Part shown: one piece after another, positions 11,563 through 55,474 of the stretch | How positions within the stretch are numbered: position 1 is the stretch's first letter | How the letters are laid out: each line of letters starts with the position of its first letter | DNA from: Candidula unifasciata | Lineage: Eukaryota; Mollusca; Gastropoda; Stylommatophora; Geomitridae | Assembly: GCA_905116865.2 (NCBI GenBank) | Contig: CAJHNH020002074.1 | Span: 222,213-286,212, forward strand | Length of the DNA: 64,000 nt | Reading direction: 5' to 3' | Made by a program: the position numbers and the translations under genes | Notes under the pieces: generated by a model | Told to the model about the DNA's origin: nothing | The model's input: only the letters and a program-made list of their open reading frames with translations | The model's database searches: none

Positions 11563-11745
11563 TCCGATTAAGTGGCTGCTTGGTCGAATGGTTAAAACAC
11601 TGGGTTCCTGTGCGGGAGACCTGGGTTCGAATCCGCAGCAGTTAAATTTTTTTTTTACCCCGGACTAAAATAATATTCTCATCTGCTCTGTCATGGTGAC
11701 AGCACTAGCCATGTTGCCTTAATATTAAAAAAAAAAAAAAAAGTA
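11563..11745 (+). mobile_element. tRNA-derived SINE nested in the Helitron
   Basis: The head looks like a degenerate tRNA: A-box-like 'tggtcgaatggttaaa', B box 'ctgggttcgaatcc', followed by a body 'ggtgacagcactagccatg' and a terminal poly-A of 17. Related bodies occur at 12205-12240, 22815-23030 and 43295-43500. Confidence 0.75.
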
Positions 11746-12159
11746 AATGAGTAAACCATTTGATAATTAAATTTGACTATTTCGCATACTTATGATTGCA
11801 TTTCTAAACTTTCCGATTGCATGGTTACGCTGAAAATTCATAGATTTTCATTTATTTTCAATTAGATTTAGTTATTTCATCTGCGTTGGAATTTCAAGCT
11901 GTGCTGTTTACCATGGCGTTCATTTCCTAATTATGGTGTTTTTTTCCTGTGTTCATTTGCTTTTCAAGTGTTTTTTTTCCTCCCAACTACTTCAATGAGG
12001 GAAAGAGTTGTCGGTGAATTTAGATGTATGGGGGGGGGGGGGGATATTAACTGAGAGAGCTTTAAGTCACAGTAACTGCTTTACCCACTTAAAGTAGCAG
12101 CAGCAGTAATAGTTGTGGTTGGGCTGTTACACCATAGTGCTCTCATGTGAAGACCGCCG

Positions 12160-12310
12160 GTAAGGTTATGGCGTTCTTCTGTCGGCAAGTGAAATTATAC
12201 ATCCTAACCTGACCAGTCTGTGGCGACAGCACTAGCCTTGCGGAACCAAATCTTCTGGCTCACGACTCTCTGTCTACTCCGATGGTAACACAGATAGCAG
12301 TGACATTATT
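12160..12310 (+). mobile_element. SINE body fragment in the Helitron
   Basis: 'gtctgtggcgacagcactagc' followed by 'aaatcttctggctcacgac' matches the body of the SINEs at 43420-43480 and 22930-22970; the tRNA-like head is missing or decayed. Confidence 0.5.
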
Positions 12311-13079
12311 TTAGTAGTTGTACTGGTACTTGAAGGATGATGTGGTAAATATTACACTAGCCCCATTCACTACCTATTACAATTCCTGCTCCCTATTTTA
12401 GTCCAGATGGACAGGGATGTCAATGTCAGTTACAGCAACAAAAAAAATATCGCCAGGTAGTGATTTTCAAATCCTTTGAAGAGGGAGAGAGCAGTAGTCG
12501 GTGGAAGAGGGGAGGGGTAATGACTTAAATTTAAGAGAATTTAAAGAGCTTTACACGTGATTTTCAAGTTCTCATTACCTAATTTGTTTATATTTTACTA
12601 ACGCTACCTCCGCTTTTCTATTTTTTTACGACTTACTTTGTTATTCACAAGTACAGTTGTAGCTTTACTTCCGTCCCCTATAAAAATACAAACAGCTTTA
12701 GCATGTGATAACCAAATAACCATTTTTGTTACTATGCTAATAACACCATTTAAACGACCACCAATATAAAGACACAATTATAAGGTGCGTGTTCTAAAGT
12801 TGGAAAACCAGACTATCTCTATATCTGTGCACAGAATGATTGCGACATTTACTATATTAGACACGTGCGATTTCCATTAGTCTTTCTTTTCCAAAAACCT
12901 TTGATGAGGGAGAGAGTAGTAGGTGGATTTAGTTGTGGGGGGGGGGGGGGGCGGATCAAAGACTATCTCTATATCTGAGCAGACAATGATTGTATTAGAC
13001 ACAATGCGATTTCTATTTTCTTTTATTTCCATTTAGCCAAACTATGCCACAGCAACGCGTGGCCGGGTACAGCTAGTAA

Positions 13080-13440
13080 ATAAATAAACCAAATATTGCT
13101 CCATTTAGTAGTTACATTTTGACACATGATTAAATCACATGCGATAATTTGAATACTTTTCAGTCCTACCTCTTGTTACCATGAATGATGAATGGATGCA
13201 TTCCACGCAATCTAAGATGTTACTGGATTCACCTCAGGCACTTTAAAAGGCAGAAATTACCAATACTACCAGTACAGAATGTGCCTTCAAGGAGGAAACG
13301 GTCATTGTTATACGGTGTGTAGATGAACCCTGTGATATTACTTTTTAAATAAACAATAGTAACAATATAATCACAGTCCCTGCTTTTTGTTATCTCTTCT
13401 GGGGTCCTGTTTTGGATGTAAAAGAATAGAACCACTGCAC
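13080..13440. other. Intergenic spacer between Helitron and piggyBac relic
   Basis: No repeat or coding similarity recognised. The minus-strand frame 13435-13229 has no known motif. Confidence 0.4.
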
Positions 13441-13445
13441 CTTAA

Positions 13446-15062
13446 CCCACTGACTATCGCATGTTATGCAATGAGACGATGTTTACTTCTTGCTGCCAAG
13501 GTCGCACCCCTTGCGATTCTAGCTTAGGGCGCTCCCCATCATGTAAAAATCGTGATTTTTATGATGAACTTAGTTGAAGCCTTTAGCTTATTCATTTCTG
13601 TATGATTAATTAAGGGAAATAACTTCTGGCGCTTAAAGTCAATATTTGACGAATTTTCTTAGTTAGCTCCCATGTCAGTGAGACATTGACAAAATTTTGA
13701 TCACGGCGTCAAATTCTCAGAACCATCGTGATGGTCATATTTCTCCTAATGTTCTGATGATGCATGTAATTTTCCTGATTTTGCCCCAAGAAGTGAATTT
13801 GAAGACACTACTGAACAGTTTGATGGCTATGACTATGATAAATTTAACGAAGTGCCATTGAAAAGATTGTTGATTATTAAAATGACGACCATACGCTTCG
13901 AAGTCAGGTCTAACAAATACTCGCTCGACCGACAGTTACACTAGTGCAAGCGGCAGTTTCTGATACTAATAGTTCTTTTGAGAGTATTCAGCCAGAGCCC
14001 ACAGATTAGGAAGAATTTGTGCCTGAGTGTACATGACGAAGATATCATTGCCGCTTTTGTGTTCAGAATCATCATCATTATCTGACAAGTCAGGGGAAGA
14101 TTTGCCACGCCCATGCCATGACTGGCATTGTGATTTGGAAGGCTTTCCTGATGTACCCCCATTTACTGGCACTTCTGGTTTACTTCTGCCAAAGGGAACA
14201 AATGAACCACTAGATATTTTTAATATTTTCTTCAGTAAAGACATTCTTGTTGTGTTTGCTAAAGAAACAAACCGTTATGCTGAATCATAGATTGGTGCGA
14301 AACCAGACAGCTGTTTTGCCAGGAACTTTAAACACACAATACCAAATGAAGTGAGAGGGTTTCTTGTACTGTTGCTTCACATGAGTGTTGTGAAAAAGCT
14401 GTCTGAAGTTGCAGAATTTTATTTCACAGCTGGACACAGCTCTCACCCAGGACTGTTTCAGCAAAAAGAGAGCAGCAACACCTTGTGCTCTCCAAAAAAG
14501 GGTATAGTCCTTGAAGTGTCTGACAGACAGACACTTTGCTTCTCCACTTTTACCAACAGCTTCAAACTTAAAACCCAGAAGAAGGTGCACAGTGTGTGTA
14601 AAAAAGATAAATTTAGAAATCCAGAAAATAAAAAAGGCTACAAAGGGACCATGACAAGTTACTGATGCAGGGAATTTCAGGTGCCATTTTGCATTGAACA
14701 GTGCTTTGAACCTATCATACTTCTGAAAAATTTGGCTGTAAAATTTTATAAATTTGAGTTGTAAATATCTGTATTTTTGTTGTTGCATTGTTATTCAATT
14801 GCACACCATTTTCTAAACTGATAAAACAACCCACATTTTTTGGTTGCCTTTTTGGCACCAATGCACAGCTACATAATGACGATGAAAAACAGAATAAAAA
14901 TTTTTTATTCTTGAAATTGGTTCTTCATTTTAATTTTGTGCAAAAATACTAAATATTGTGAGATTATATCAAATAGTTGTGAAGCTATCACATTTTTAGC
15001 AAACACTTAAATAGGTGGTGTCTGGGAACATTCAAGGGTTAATAGACTTAGTAGTCAGTGGG
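13446..15062 (+). mobile_element. piggyBac deletion derivative with TTAA target sites
   Basis: TTAA at 13442-13445 and 15063-15066 flank inverted ends CCCACTGACTA (left) and the same sequence complemented at 15052-15062. Inside, one plus frame interrupted by TAG (14288) reads EGFPDVPPFTGTSGLLLPKG, PLDIFNIFFSKDILVVFAKE, TNRYAES and NEVRGFLVLLLHMSVVKKLS, the N-terminal part of a PGBD4-like transposase. The part with the catalytic aspartates is absent, and the 1.6-kb length is short for a complete element. Dead as a source, but its ends are intact. Confidence 0.88.
14027..14665 (+). pseudogene. piggyBac (PGBD4-like) transposase fragment
   Basis: One frame with an internal stop at 14288-14290. 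PFTGTxGL...PLDxFxxFFSxxIL...ETNRYA and the EVRGFLxLLLHMSVVKK helix are the conserved DDE_Tnp_1_7 N-terminal region. After about residue 150 it diverges into Ser/Lys-rich sequence and stops at 14663, so the DDD catalytic core is missing. Confidence 0.82.
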
Positions 15063-16374
15063 TTAATAAGCATCTTATAAAAAGTGACTAATTAACTGTT
15101 TGCCAAAAGTGGATGTGTTGGGTCAAAAGGTAAAAATGTCACAGCCTAGCTGTAAACCTCGACTTAAAGGCAATGGCCAACAAAGAAGGTTTGCATTGAT
15201 TTTGACAATAATGTGATTTTTGTACTGGTGAAAAAGCACCAGAAGACTGCTAAATGTAAAATTGTCAAATAAAACAAACCACACAAAAGTCTGTACATGC
15301 CAGAGTTGGTTTACAATATCCTGAAAAGGGCATGCGGCTAACTAACTTTATTAATTGTTATCCAATATCAGATAATAGTCCCTTCCTGTGTGAGTTCTGA
15401 AGCCCCATTTGGGGTGAAAGGGGGAGGGATAGACCCACTGCCCCCTAGGTGTGAAGGTGTTCAACAGAGAACCATAAAACAGAAGTAGTCAGACTAATAG
15501 TGAAAAAAAAAAGGTTGTTGATAAGACATCTGTCTGTGATACAGAATAACAAGGACATCATCATATCTTTCGAATGACCAAGAAATGTGTGGTGAGCTGC
15601 TTGGTCCAGAAGGAGTTGAGTGAGTGAGATTCAACCCCGCCAGGACATCCACCAAGCGACAAACACCCAGTGACACAAAGTGCCACCATGCGGATGAGGC
15701 TCACCCAGGGAGAGATCCCAGAAACCTCGTTCGACCACTAGGTTATATTAGGGCCCCTGACAACAGCCGGGGTGGGGCTTTAAAATAACAGTTTCGTCCT
15801 GTATCGAGACAACAGATAAAGTATTTAAGAAGGGGTTAGGGCAAATAAAAAAAGAAGATACTGTTGCTGAGTATGAATTGTTGGGTCCTAATTTGATTTA
15901 GATCATGTTTTATGAGATGACAGGTGGGCTGCCTTTCTTTGCCTGGCAATGCACACACAAAATGTAACAATTCTTGATGTTCATTTTTATTAGCCTTAAT
16001 GCTAGGGAAATAACAAGTGTAGTATATTAGAGTTTGTACTCTTTGTGCTTTCAGAGAGAGAGAGAGAGAGAGAGATTTTTTTTAAAAAGAGCACACATTT
16101 TTGTGTTTGAGAGAGATGAATAGTTCTAGTTCTGGTTGGAGAAATAGACACTCTTTGTGGTCATTGTGTGGAATATTTTTTGGTAGCATTTGATTTTAGT
16201 TAGTATGTGCCAGTTACATTCACCACAAAATTGCATTCTGTTTTCCACCACACTTTAGTTTCTCATTGTTGCCAGTGGGTTTTCTACCCCCCCCCCTTTC
16301 CCCCCTCCAATTTTTATGATATTTCCACCTTTCCGAGATTCAATTCTACTTTCATCTGTTTTCTCTGCTTTCAG
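15063..16374. other. SERAC1 upstream region
   Basis: Contains a minus-strand SINE (15601-15790), a short (GA)n at 16054-16075 and pyrimidine-rich sequence before the first recognised exon. ATG at 15905 with a phase-compatible donor at 15924 would add MFYEMT; unsupported otherwise. Confidence 0.35.
15601..15790 (-). mobile_element. SINE copy ('agccccaccc' family)
   Basis: The reverse complement ('aaagccccaccccggctgtt' .. 'gtggcactttgtgtcactgg' .. 'gtgtttgtcgcttggtgg') aligns along its length with 21190-21345. The tails differ: (CTCA)n here, (CTAC)n there. Confidence 0.7.
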
Positions 16375-48687
<32,313 letters not shown>

Positions 48688-48758
48688 CAGCTGCCATTTT
48701 GCTCCTTCTAAAAATGCAGCATGTTTAAAGTGTGCTTTATCAGTATCAGTATCTTCAT

Positions 48759-48764
48759 AATAAA
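48759..48764 (+). terminator. SERAC1 polyadenylation signal
   Basis: A canonical AATAAA lies 72 bases past the SERAC1 stop codon; it is the first such hexamer downstream, giving a short 3' UTR. Confidence 0.7.
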
Positions 48765-48984
48765 AACATTTACAAATGTTGATAGATACTCTTTCATACA
48801 GGTCTGAATTTTTGGGGTGGGGGGGGGGGGGGGGGGGGCTTTGCTGCTTACATAGATGAAATATTAAAATTGAAGATGGTGGAGTAGAAGATAAAAACGT
48901 AAAGTTCAGTACATTACATCAGCATCTTATTAATTAATAAATTTACATATATTAATTTTATACTCTTATTTACGCTTGGCGTCT

Positions 48985-49260
48985 ATAGTTTAGGTGTTGC
49001 AAATGTTCTTTATAAATCCAGGGTACCAGGGTCGATTCCAGCTGCAGATGATTTTGTAACAGGCCGCCTTGCATTAGTTTTGACAGTGGTATTGAGATGA
49101 AATACCACAAATGAAACCACAAACAGTGAAACAATGCTGGGAAAAAAAGGGGGAGGGGTGTGGTTCATGTTTATTCAACAGATCAACATCATGTCACACG
49201 GTTGTAACCCATAAGCGCTCTCTTCTACTTCTAACTCAAGTCTGAGTCTGAAGAATCTGA
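48985..49260 (+). mobile_element. SINE fragment
   Basis: 'accagggtcgattccagctg' resembles a B box; followed by 'gcattagttttgacagtggt', shared with 39575. Confidence 0.5.
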
Positions 49261-49884
49261 GCGCAGTGCACAAACTCTGTTGCACCAGCGGGGATCCTGA
49301 AATACTTTTTGGGTAGTTTTTTTAACTCCAAATTTTGTGGTTTGTGTATCAAATATGCAAGTAACTTTTAACTCTTATCTACACAGGGCTTATTATGAAC
49401 TGATTGGGGACCCCTACCTTTTTTAGAAGATGAGATAAAGATGATAATGAATGAACAAATTAACTTCCCCCCCCCCCCCCCCCCCCAAGGGGTTCAGAAT
49501 TGGGCATGCAGGTGATGGGGATGAAGGTGCCAAATACATCTTGCTTCTTTAGAAAATGAAATCAATAAGATGATACAGAATAAGATGCAGGAAATGCCAA
49601 TCAATGAATACTTGTAAATATATTTATTCATCATGCTGTTTTAAAGGCCTTGACGATTTCACAGTTATTGATAATTCTTCATGTTGTTTGCATTAGCTTT
49701 AGCTTTCTACATCTGTTCATGAAGAAAGAGAAAAATACTTACAGAATTGCACAGTTGTGTCTGCTGTTGAAATATTACATTAGGATTTTGAAAACCTGAA
49801 AGCATTTCATTTTAAGTTTTATATCCTTGTTCTGTGACAGAAAATTATTTTTTTTTTTTTTTTTTTCAATGACACTTATTTGTG

Positions 49885-50115
49885 CCTTTGGCACATCAGG
49901 CATATGGTGTTAGACCTATATGTGTATACACCAGATGGCACTCGATGTGTGACATGGTTGGCACCATGCCTGCCACCCTGTCCAGGACATTACCTGGTAC
50001 CCATTTTAGATTAAGTTGACCTGGAAACCAAGGTCAGCTTTCAGAAGAATATTCCACTTGATGCAGATTTGAACTCTCAGCCTTTTTGCCAGCATCAATC
50101 AGCTGTGCTAAAGCA
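49885..50115 (-). mobile_element. SINE, antisense
   Basis: The complement gives 'aggtcaacttaatctaaaat' 'gggtacc', 'atgtcctggacaggg', 'ccaaccatgtcacacatcga' 'gtgccatctggtgtatac', paralleling the 24771 SINE body (gacctagccctaaatgggtacc .. accgagtgccgattggtctata). Confidence 0.65.
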
Positions 50116-50780
50116 GCTGCAAAATTACCAATAGAATGAATTTTTTCAGTGGCAAATACGAAATATTTTGTTTGCTTCAAAATATTGTGTATTATTAAAT
50201 TTTAGCTATTCAGTGTTTTACTACTTTTAGCATAAAGTTCCATTTCTTTTGCAGAATTTGTCCATGAGAAAATAATATGGCTGCTTTCATATTCTTCACT
50301 TCTCATCATGATGTACTTGGCAGCAGTCTAGCAGTTGTTTAATTATCATTGGGTTGATGCAGTTAGTGATTGTGAAGGGTATCATGCTGTATTCTTGTAC
50401 ATATGTCACTGATGATTTGTCACTCTTCAAGTTTTTTATTTTTTATGTCATTACATTACCATTTCCAGTAATCAGTGCCTTTTGTCTTTGCTTGTAATGA
50501 ATAAGGGCAATGGTTTTATATGCTTCTGATTTGAATTATAGCATTAAGAAATTTCTATATTTCTGTTGAGAATTTGTCTCCTGTTTCTTTCTTCTCCCAT
50601 CTCTCCTCCTTCTTCTCTTAGTTTCTTTTTCTTGTCTTTTTTATCTTGCTCTCACATCAAGCCCTTTATGGATTGTTCATGATTAGTCAGTTTGTGTGAT
50701 TTAAGCTTTGTGCAGGAAAGATTCACACCAACTGTCCTTAATCATCACCTCTTATAGGATGCAAGCAGGTTACAATCTTG

Positions 50781-50880
50781 CTATTTGTTTCTATAAACCC
50801 TGGTAACTTACTGTTTGTTTCTATAAACCCTGGTAACTTACTGTTTGTTTCTATAAACCCTGGTAACTTACTGTTTGTGT
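50781..50880 (+). repeat. 30-bp tandem repeat, 3 copies
   Basis: 'tgtttgtttctataaaccct' 'ggtaacttac' occurs three times in a row; a fourth is truncated. Confidence 0.93.
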
Positions 50881-51099
50881 AACCTGGTAACTCTGGCGGG
50901 TCTGATCATTTTAACCCTGTAAATCATTCAGTAGAACCAAAACATGTATAGTAGCTAGTTAGACATACATCTTCTGATGCTACGGAATTTCATTATTAAC
51001 TCACCGACTACCAAGCCCATTGACACTTGCACTTTCCCAGATGCAGCATATTTCTAGTATTTACTAACAATGCCACAGCTTCACAACTATTTCACCTTA

Positions 51100-51520
51100 A
51101 CTCAGGGGGCTGTGTGGTCTCAAGGCATGGCGTGTGCCTCGTGCCATAGGTCCCAGGTTCAGGCCCTGATGAAGGCTGGGACTTTTTTCAAGTGGGCTTC
51201 TAGTAATTTCCGCTGGTTTCTGGGTAGTGAGATCAGACGCCCACGTGTATTGTTGTGCACGTAGAAAATCCCTTGACAGGTGAAAATCTAAAAGACTAGC
51301 CTAAAGGCGCTGCCCGGGCAAAATTTGGAGTTAAAAATCTACCCAAAATATTTCAGGATCCTCGCTGGCGCTATGGAGCCCGCACACTGCACTGAGCTAC
51401 TTCGGACTTAGACTTGAGTTAAAAGTCAAACGGAGGACTATTGGTTACTACCCTTGTGCCATGATGTTGATCCGTTGTTCAAACCTCAAACTACAGACTT
51501 AACATAAACTCCAAATATTT
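51100..51520 (+). mobile_element. SINE with tRNA-like head
   Basis: Head 'gggggctgtgtggtctcaag' and B-box-like 'ggtcccaggttcaggccc', then 'gaaggctgggacttttttca' and a body 'gtagaaaatcccttgacagg', 'gctgcccgggcaaaatttgg' and 'gtcaaacggaggactattgg'. The 'ctgggactttttt' piece relates to the sequence at SERAC1 exon 4. Confidence 0.65.
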
Positions 51521-51769
51521 TGTAGTTCTGGCACAAAACTGAATGGAGAACAAATTTCAAGAACAGTTGTGTAATCTTGTGTAGACACATTAACATCTGA
51601 ACAGGGCCCTATTTAGTCCTAATTTAATGCGAGTTTCATTACGGTAAAGACAAACTATAAGCATTTTATATTACTATTAGTTATATTTTGCTGCTCACAA
51701 ACCTTTGCTGCCCTGCACATGTTGCACCATGCTTGAATACAGCCCTGCATCTGAAAATTGTTATTTTAA

Positions 51770-51907
51770 CATCTGAATGTAGATATTAACATCTGATATA
51801 CAAATATGTTAACATCTGAAGAATTTTCATATTGTCTTAATATAGACACTTTAATATCTGAATATGGCCACATTAACATCTGAATATAGACACTTTAACA
51901 TCTGAAT
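51770..51907 (+). repeat. 'acatctgaatatagacac' array, left part
   Basis: Repeats of about 18-27 bases with the core 'aacatctgaatatagacact' 'tta'; continues after the LINE at 53108. Confidence 0.85.
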
Positions 51908-53107
51908 CATAGCAGAGGAACAGGCAGGTTTCCGAGCTGGAAGAAGCACTGTTGAACAGATATTTAATCTACACATATCTGAGCAATACCAACAGCACCA
52001 AAAACATCTATGAGAAGTGTTCATTGATTTCAAAAAGGCCTTCGATAGAGTTTGGCATGCAGCACTCTGGGACACTATAAAAAAGTACAACATGGGTAAA
52101 ACCTTCATACATACTATAGAAAATCGCTGTGCCAAGACCAGCAGTGCTGTCATTGAATTGACAAAAAGGAAGCTGGTTCTGAACAACAGCAGGAGTCCGG
52201 CAGGGCTGCCTCCTCTCTCCAACACTGTTTAACATCTTTTTAGAAAGAATTATGACCAATGCCCTAGAACAACATTATGGAACAGTCAGTATCAGAGGTC
52301 GAACTATAACAAACTTAGGGTTTGCAGATGACATCAATGGCTTGGCTGGAGAAGAACAAGAACTAGTCAAGCTTGTAAATCTACTCGATGAAACATCAGC
52401 CAAGTATGGCTGGGAAATGACATGGAAATAAACGCAGAAAAAAACAAAAGTAAGAATTTCACCAATCTACATTAAAGGTCACAAATTAGAACAAGCGACT
52501 CATTTCAAATATTTAGGATCCATTTTAAGTGACTGGGGGTCATGACCAGAAATCATGTCTGGAATTGCCTAGACAACATCAATCCTTTTCAAGCAGCAAA
52601 CATTATGGAGATCCAAAATCATTTCATGCAAAACTAAGATTCATTTGCTCAGAGCACTAGCTATTAGTACATTTACATATTGCTGCAAAACGTGGACCTT
52701 AACTGAACTTGGAAGAAAGATACAAGCATTAAAAATGTGATGTTTCAGAACAATTCTTGGCATATCATACAGAGACCACATTGCAAGCAAAGAGGTTTGC
52801 CATAAAATTATACAGCACATTGGCAACTATGAACCTCTTTTAACTAGTGAAAAGGCGAAAAATTCAATGGTATGGACATGTAATAAGATCTAACGGCCTC
52901 TCAAAAACAATACTACGGGGCTCAGTTCTAGGAAGGAGGTGAAGAGGCACACCAAGAAAGACCTGGTTGCAGAGCTTGACTGACTGGACAGGCCTCAGGC
53001 ATGCAACCATGAAGTAAATCGCAACTGACCGCCCAAGGTGGAGAGAGATGATCAGACAGTCAACAGAAACTGGTGGCTCAACGACATGTAGTGTTACGGG
53101 ATGATGA
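51908..53107 (+). mobile_element. RTE-like LINE inserted in the minisatellite
   Basis: Frames give IIAEEQAGFRAGRSTVEQIF, EVFIDFKKAFDRVWHAALWD, then FNIFLERIMTNALEQHYG, LGFADDINGLAGEEQELVKL (FADD intact), and the C-terminus KRRKIQWYGHVIRSNGLSKT, RGTPRKTW. It ends with a 'gatgatgatgaa' tail. RT blocks 3 to the end are present, with shifts near 52010 and 52220. 'aacatctgaat' occurs on both sides, consistent with a target duplication or with the array itself. Confidence 0.85.
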
Positions 53108-54370
53108 TGAACATCTGAATATAGAAACTTTAGCATTTGAATATGGACACATTAATATTTTAATATGGCCACATTAATTTCTGAATATAGACACTTTAAT
53201 ACGGCCATATTAATATCTGAATAGAAGAGACACATTAACATCTGATATGCATTTATGCTAACATCTGAAGAACTATCATATGATCTCAATATAGACACTT
53301 TAACATCTGATTATGGACACATTAATATTTTAATATGGCCACATTAATTTCTGAATATAGACACTTTAATATGGCCATATTAATATCTGAATAGAAGAGA
53401 CACAATAACATCTGATATGCATTTATGCTAACATCTGAAGAACTATCATATGATCTGAATATAGACACTTTAACATCTGAATATAGACACTTTAACATCT
53501 GAATATAGACACTTTACCATCTGAATATAGGCACATCAACACCTCATTTACAAACATGTTAACATCTTAATAATTGTCATATCATCTGAGTATAGACAGT
53601 TTAACATCTGAATATAGACCTTTTAACATCTGATTAATCTCAGTAGAGACAATTTTATCATCTGAATAGATACCTAACATCTGAATATAGACACTTTTAA
53701 CATCTAAATGTGACCCATTAGCATCTGAATATAGACACTTTTAACATCTGGATATAGACACATTAAAATCTGAGTATAGACATATTCACATCTGAATATG
53801 GTCACATTAACACTCTGACCAATCCGGCATCACTATCTGCTACTCATACCAGAGAAGCCTCTAAACCAGCAGTGGTGCATCGGTCTGTCCCCATCAAGTC
53901 TAGCTAATGCCACTGGTTCTGTTTGCATCTGCACAGTGTTTAGGCACCTAGGCTGTGATTATATTTACTAAAAGATAGCTGTGGGGGGGGGGGGGGGGGG
54001 GGGGTTAACATATGTTTACAGCATTATTCACATCTAAATATAGACCCATTAACATGTGAGTATAGATGTACTGACGTGAGAGTAAAGACACATTACACCT
54101 AGATATAAGTATGTTAACATCAAGGTAAGACACAGTAACATCAGAGTATAGACACAATAGCACAGATTACAGACACATTAACATCAGAGTATAGACACAG
54201 TAACATAGATTACAGACACATTAACATCAGAGTATAGATATAGATTACAGACACATCAACATCAGAGTAAAGACACAACAGCACAGATTATAGACACATT
54301 GACATTAGAGTATGGACACAATAACACAGATTACAGACACATCAACATCAGAGTATAGACACAGTAACAG
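53108..54370 (+). repeat. 'acatctgaatatagacac' array, right part
   Basis: Degenerate units of about 18-25 bases; a larger repeat of about 170-185 bases is visible (53127-53270 and 53303-53450 share 'gaatagaagagacac', 'gatatgcatttatgctaaca'). After 54010 the core drifts to 'acatcagagtatagacacag' and 'cacagattacagacacat'. Interrupted by a 22-base G run at 53983. Confidence 0.9.
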
Positions 54371-54394
54371 TGTCAAAACGAATAGGGGGTAGTG

Positions 54395-54620
54395 TGATTG
54401 TCTACCAAGTCAGGGATTTGGCTTAAGTGCTCAACGGTGTCAGGATTCCTTTTTACAACGAGTAGCTGAGCAAAAAGAGAAATATAGGTATGGCTTGACC
54501 ATTTGGATGAGTCAAGAGAAGGGCACTGACCTGAATAGTGATTGTGTGAGATGGTGAAACATGACCGCATACTCTAACCAGCTAGACAAATGATGATGAT
54601 GATGAATTGTAAAACACCCA
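54395..54620 (+). mobile_element. LINE 3' end with (GAT)n tail
   Basis: RYGLTIWMSQEKGTDL and WxNMTAYSNQLDK in shifted frames plus 'aaatgatgatgatgatgaat' look like the last part of an RTE-like protein and its tail. Confidence 0.5.
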
Positions 54621-54834
54621 TTCAGCCTGAGGGCGGGAAGGAAGGAGAGGGGGGGGGGGGGTGATTTATTAATCAAAGTAGGAAAACAAAAATTATAAGA
54701 ACATTGTGTAGGACTGAACCCTTTTGTCCTGTACGAATCTTTAGCAATTACTTTTTTCCAGACTTAATTTAAAAGAAATGCATCCTTAATATTCATTGAA
54801 GCTCTCCTTAAGAAACTAGGAAGAGAAGAAGAAA

Positions 54835-55470
54835 CTTGGAGACTTGGTCAGTTTTTATGGACGTCCATGGGGTTGAAACCTGTGACCACCAACCAAGTGT
54901 GATTGTGTATGTAGGTCACGTGGTTGTCATACACATTTACTTGTTTCTGTACTCCTGCAATACAGGGCAGGAAGTGATCTCTGGAACGAGCTTTTCTGTG
55001 AGCTTCGTATAAAGTACTTTTCAGTATCTCTGATATTCCTATGGTCCATTTTCTCTGTCATCGACTTCTGGCTTTGTTACCGTTGTTTTGTATAACATTG
55101 TTCTGAGGTGCCCTGTCTGATGCCAATCTTGTTACATGGTAAAACCATTTGTTTTGTTGCTTACCTATGAAGTTCAGTTCTGGTTCTGTGCCAACTCTCC
55201 TCCTCATACTGTTGCTAAGTCAGTCTTTCCTCGTTACACCTAGCATAGTAAGTAAACATTTCATTTATGTCCTGACTATTTTCCTTCTATCTTCTGAAGA
55301 CAATGTCCATGTTTAACATTGATAGCCTAGCGTTGGTAAGAATATTGTGTTGAACAGTGTTCTTTTAGTGTATATATTCACATTCTTGCATTTAAAATTG
55401 GCACCATTGATTGACTTTATTGCATCTTTGCTGGATTTTTTTATGTAATCTTCCATCTTCTGAAAAAATA
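54835..55470 (-). mobile_element. LINE C-terminal relic, antisense
   Basis: On the minus strand, frames give DINEMF, CNEERLT, then ELHR / IGKQQNKWFYHVT and YDNHVTYIHNHTWLVVTGF. The QQxKWFxHVTR motif marks a LINE C-terminus; heavily broken. Confidence 0.5.
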
Positions 55471-55474
55471 CACA

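Larger units (their letters stand above)
10912..13076 (+). mobile_element. Non-autonomous Helitron with both termini
   Basis: The 5' end TCTATATATATAAAAATCAA is followed by 'actcggaaactactgaac' and 'cgatttagctgaaatttt', the conserved animal Helitron start. The 3' end 'gcaacgcgtggccgggtac' AGCTAG is preceded by a short hairpin (gccac 13046-13050 / gtggc 13059-13063). The element sits between A (10911) and T (13077), the expected AT target, and 5'-TC and CTAG-3' are both present. It encodes no Rep/helicase. The interior carries diverged repeats of a 'gactatctctatatctg..gacacgtgcgatttctatt' module (11229, 11347, 12808, 12957), several poly-G runs and a nested SINE. Confidence 0.88.
48770..51060. 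other. Downstream of SERAC1, no host gene recognised
   Basis: Contains G/C runs (48819-48838, 49470-49486), SINE fragments and a 30-bp repeat. The open frames are short and without motifs. Confidence 0.4.

Noticed and set aside
11570..11645. A functional tRNA gene
   Set aside because: A and B boxes are present but the cloverleaf does not pair well, and it is followed by a SINE body and poly-A shared with other copies.
14285..14788. 167-residue minus-strand frame inside the piggyBac relic
   Set aside because: It is antisense to recognisable transposase sequence and has no motif of its own.
15905..15923. First coding exon of SERAC1 (ATG plus phase-compatible donor)
   Set aside because: Only six residues, weak start context and no homology; kept as a weak candidate, not annotated.
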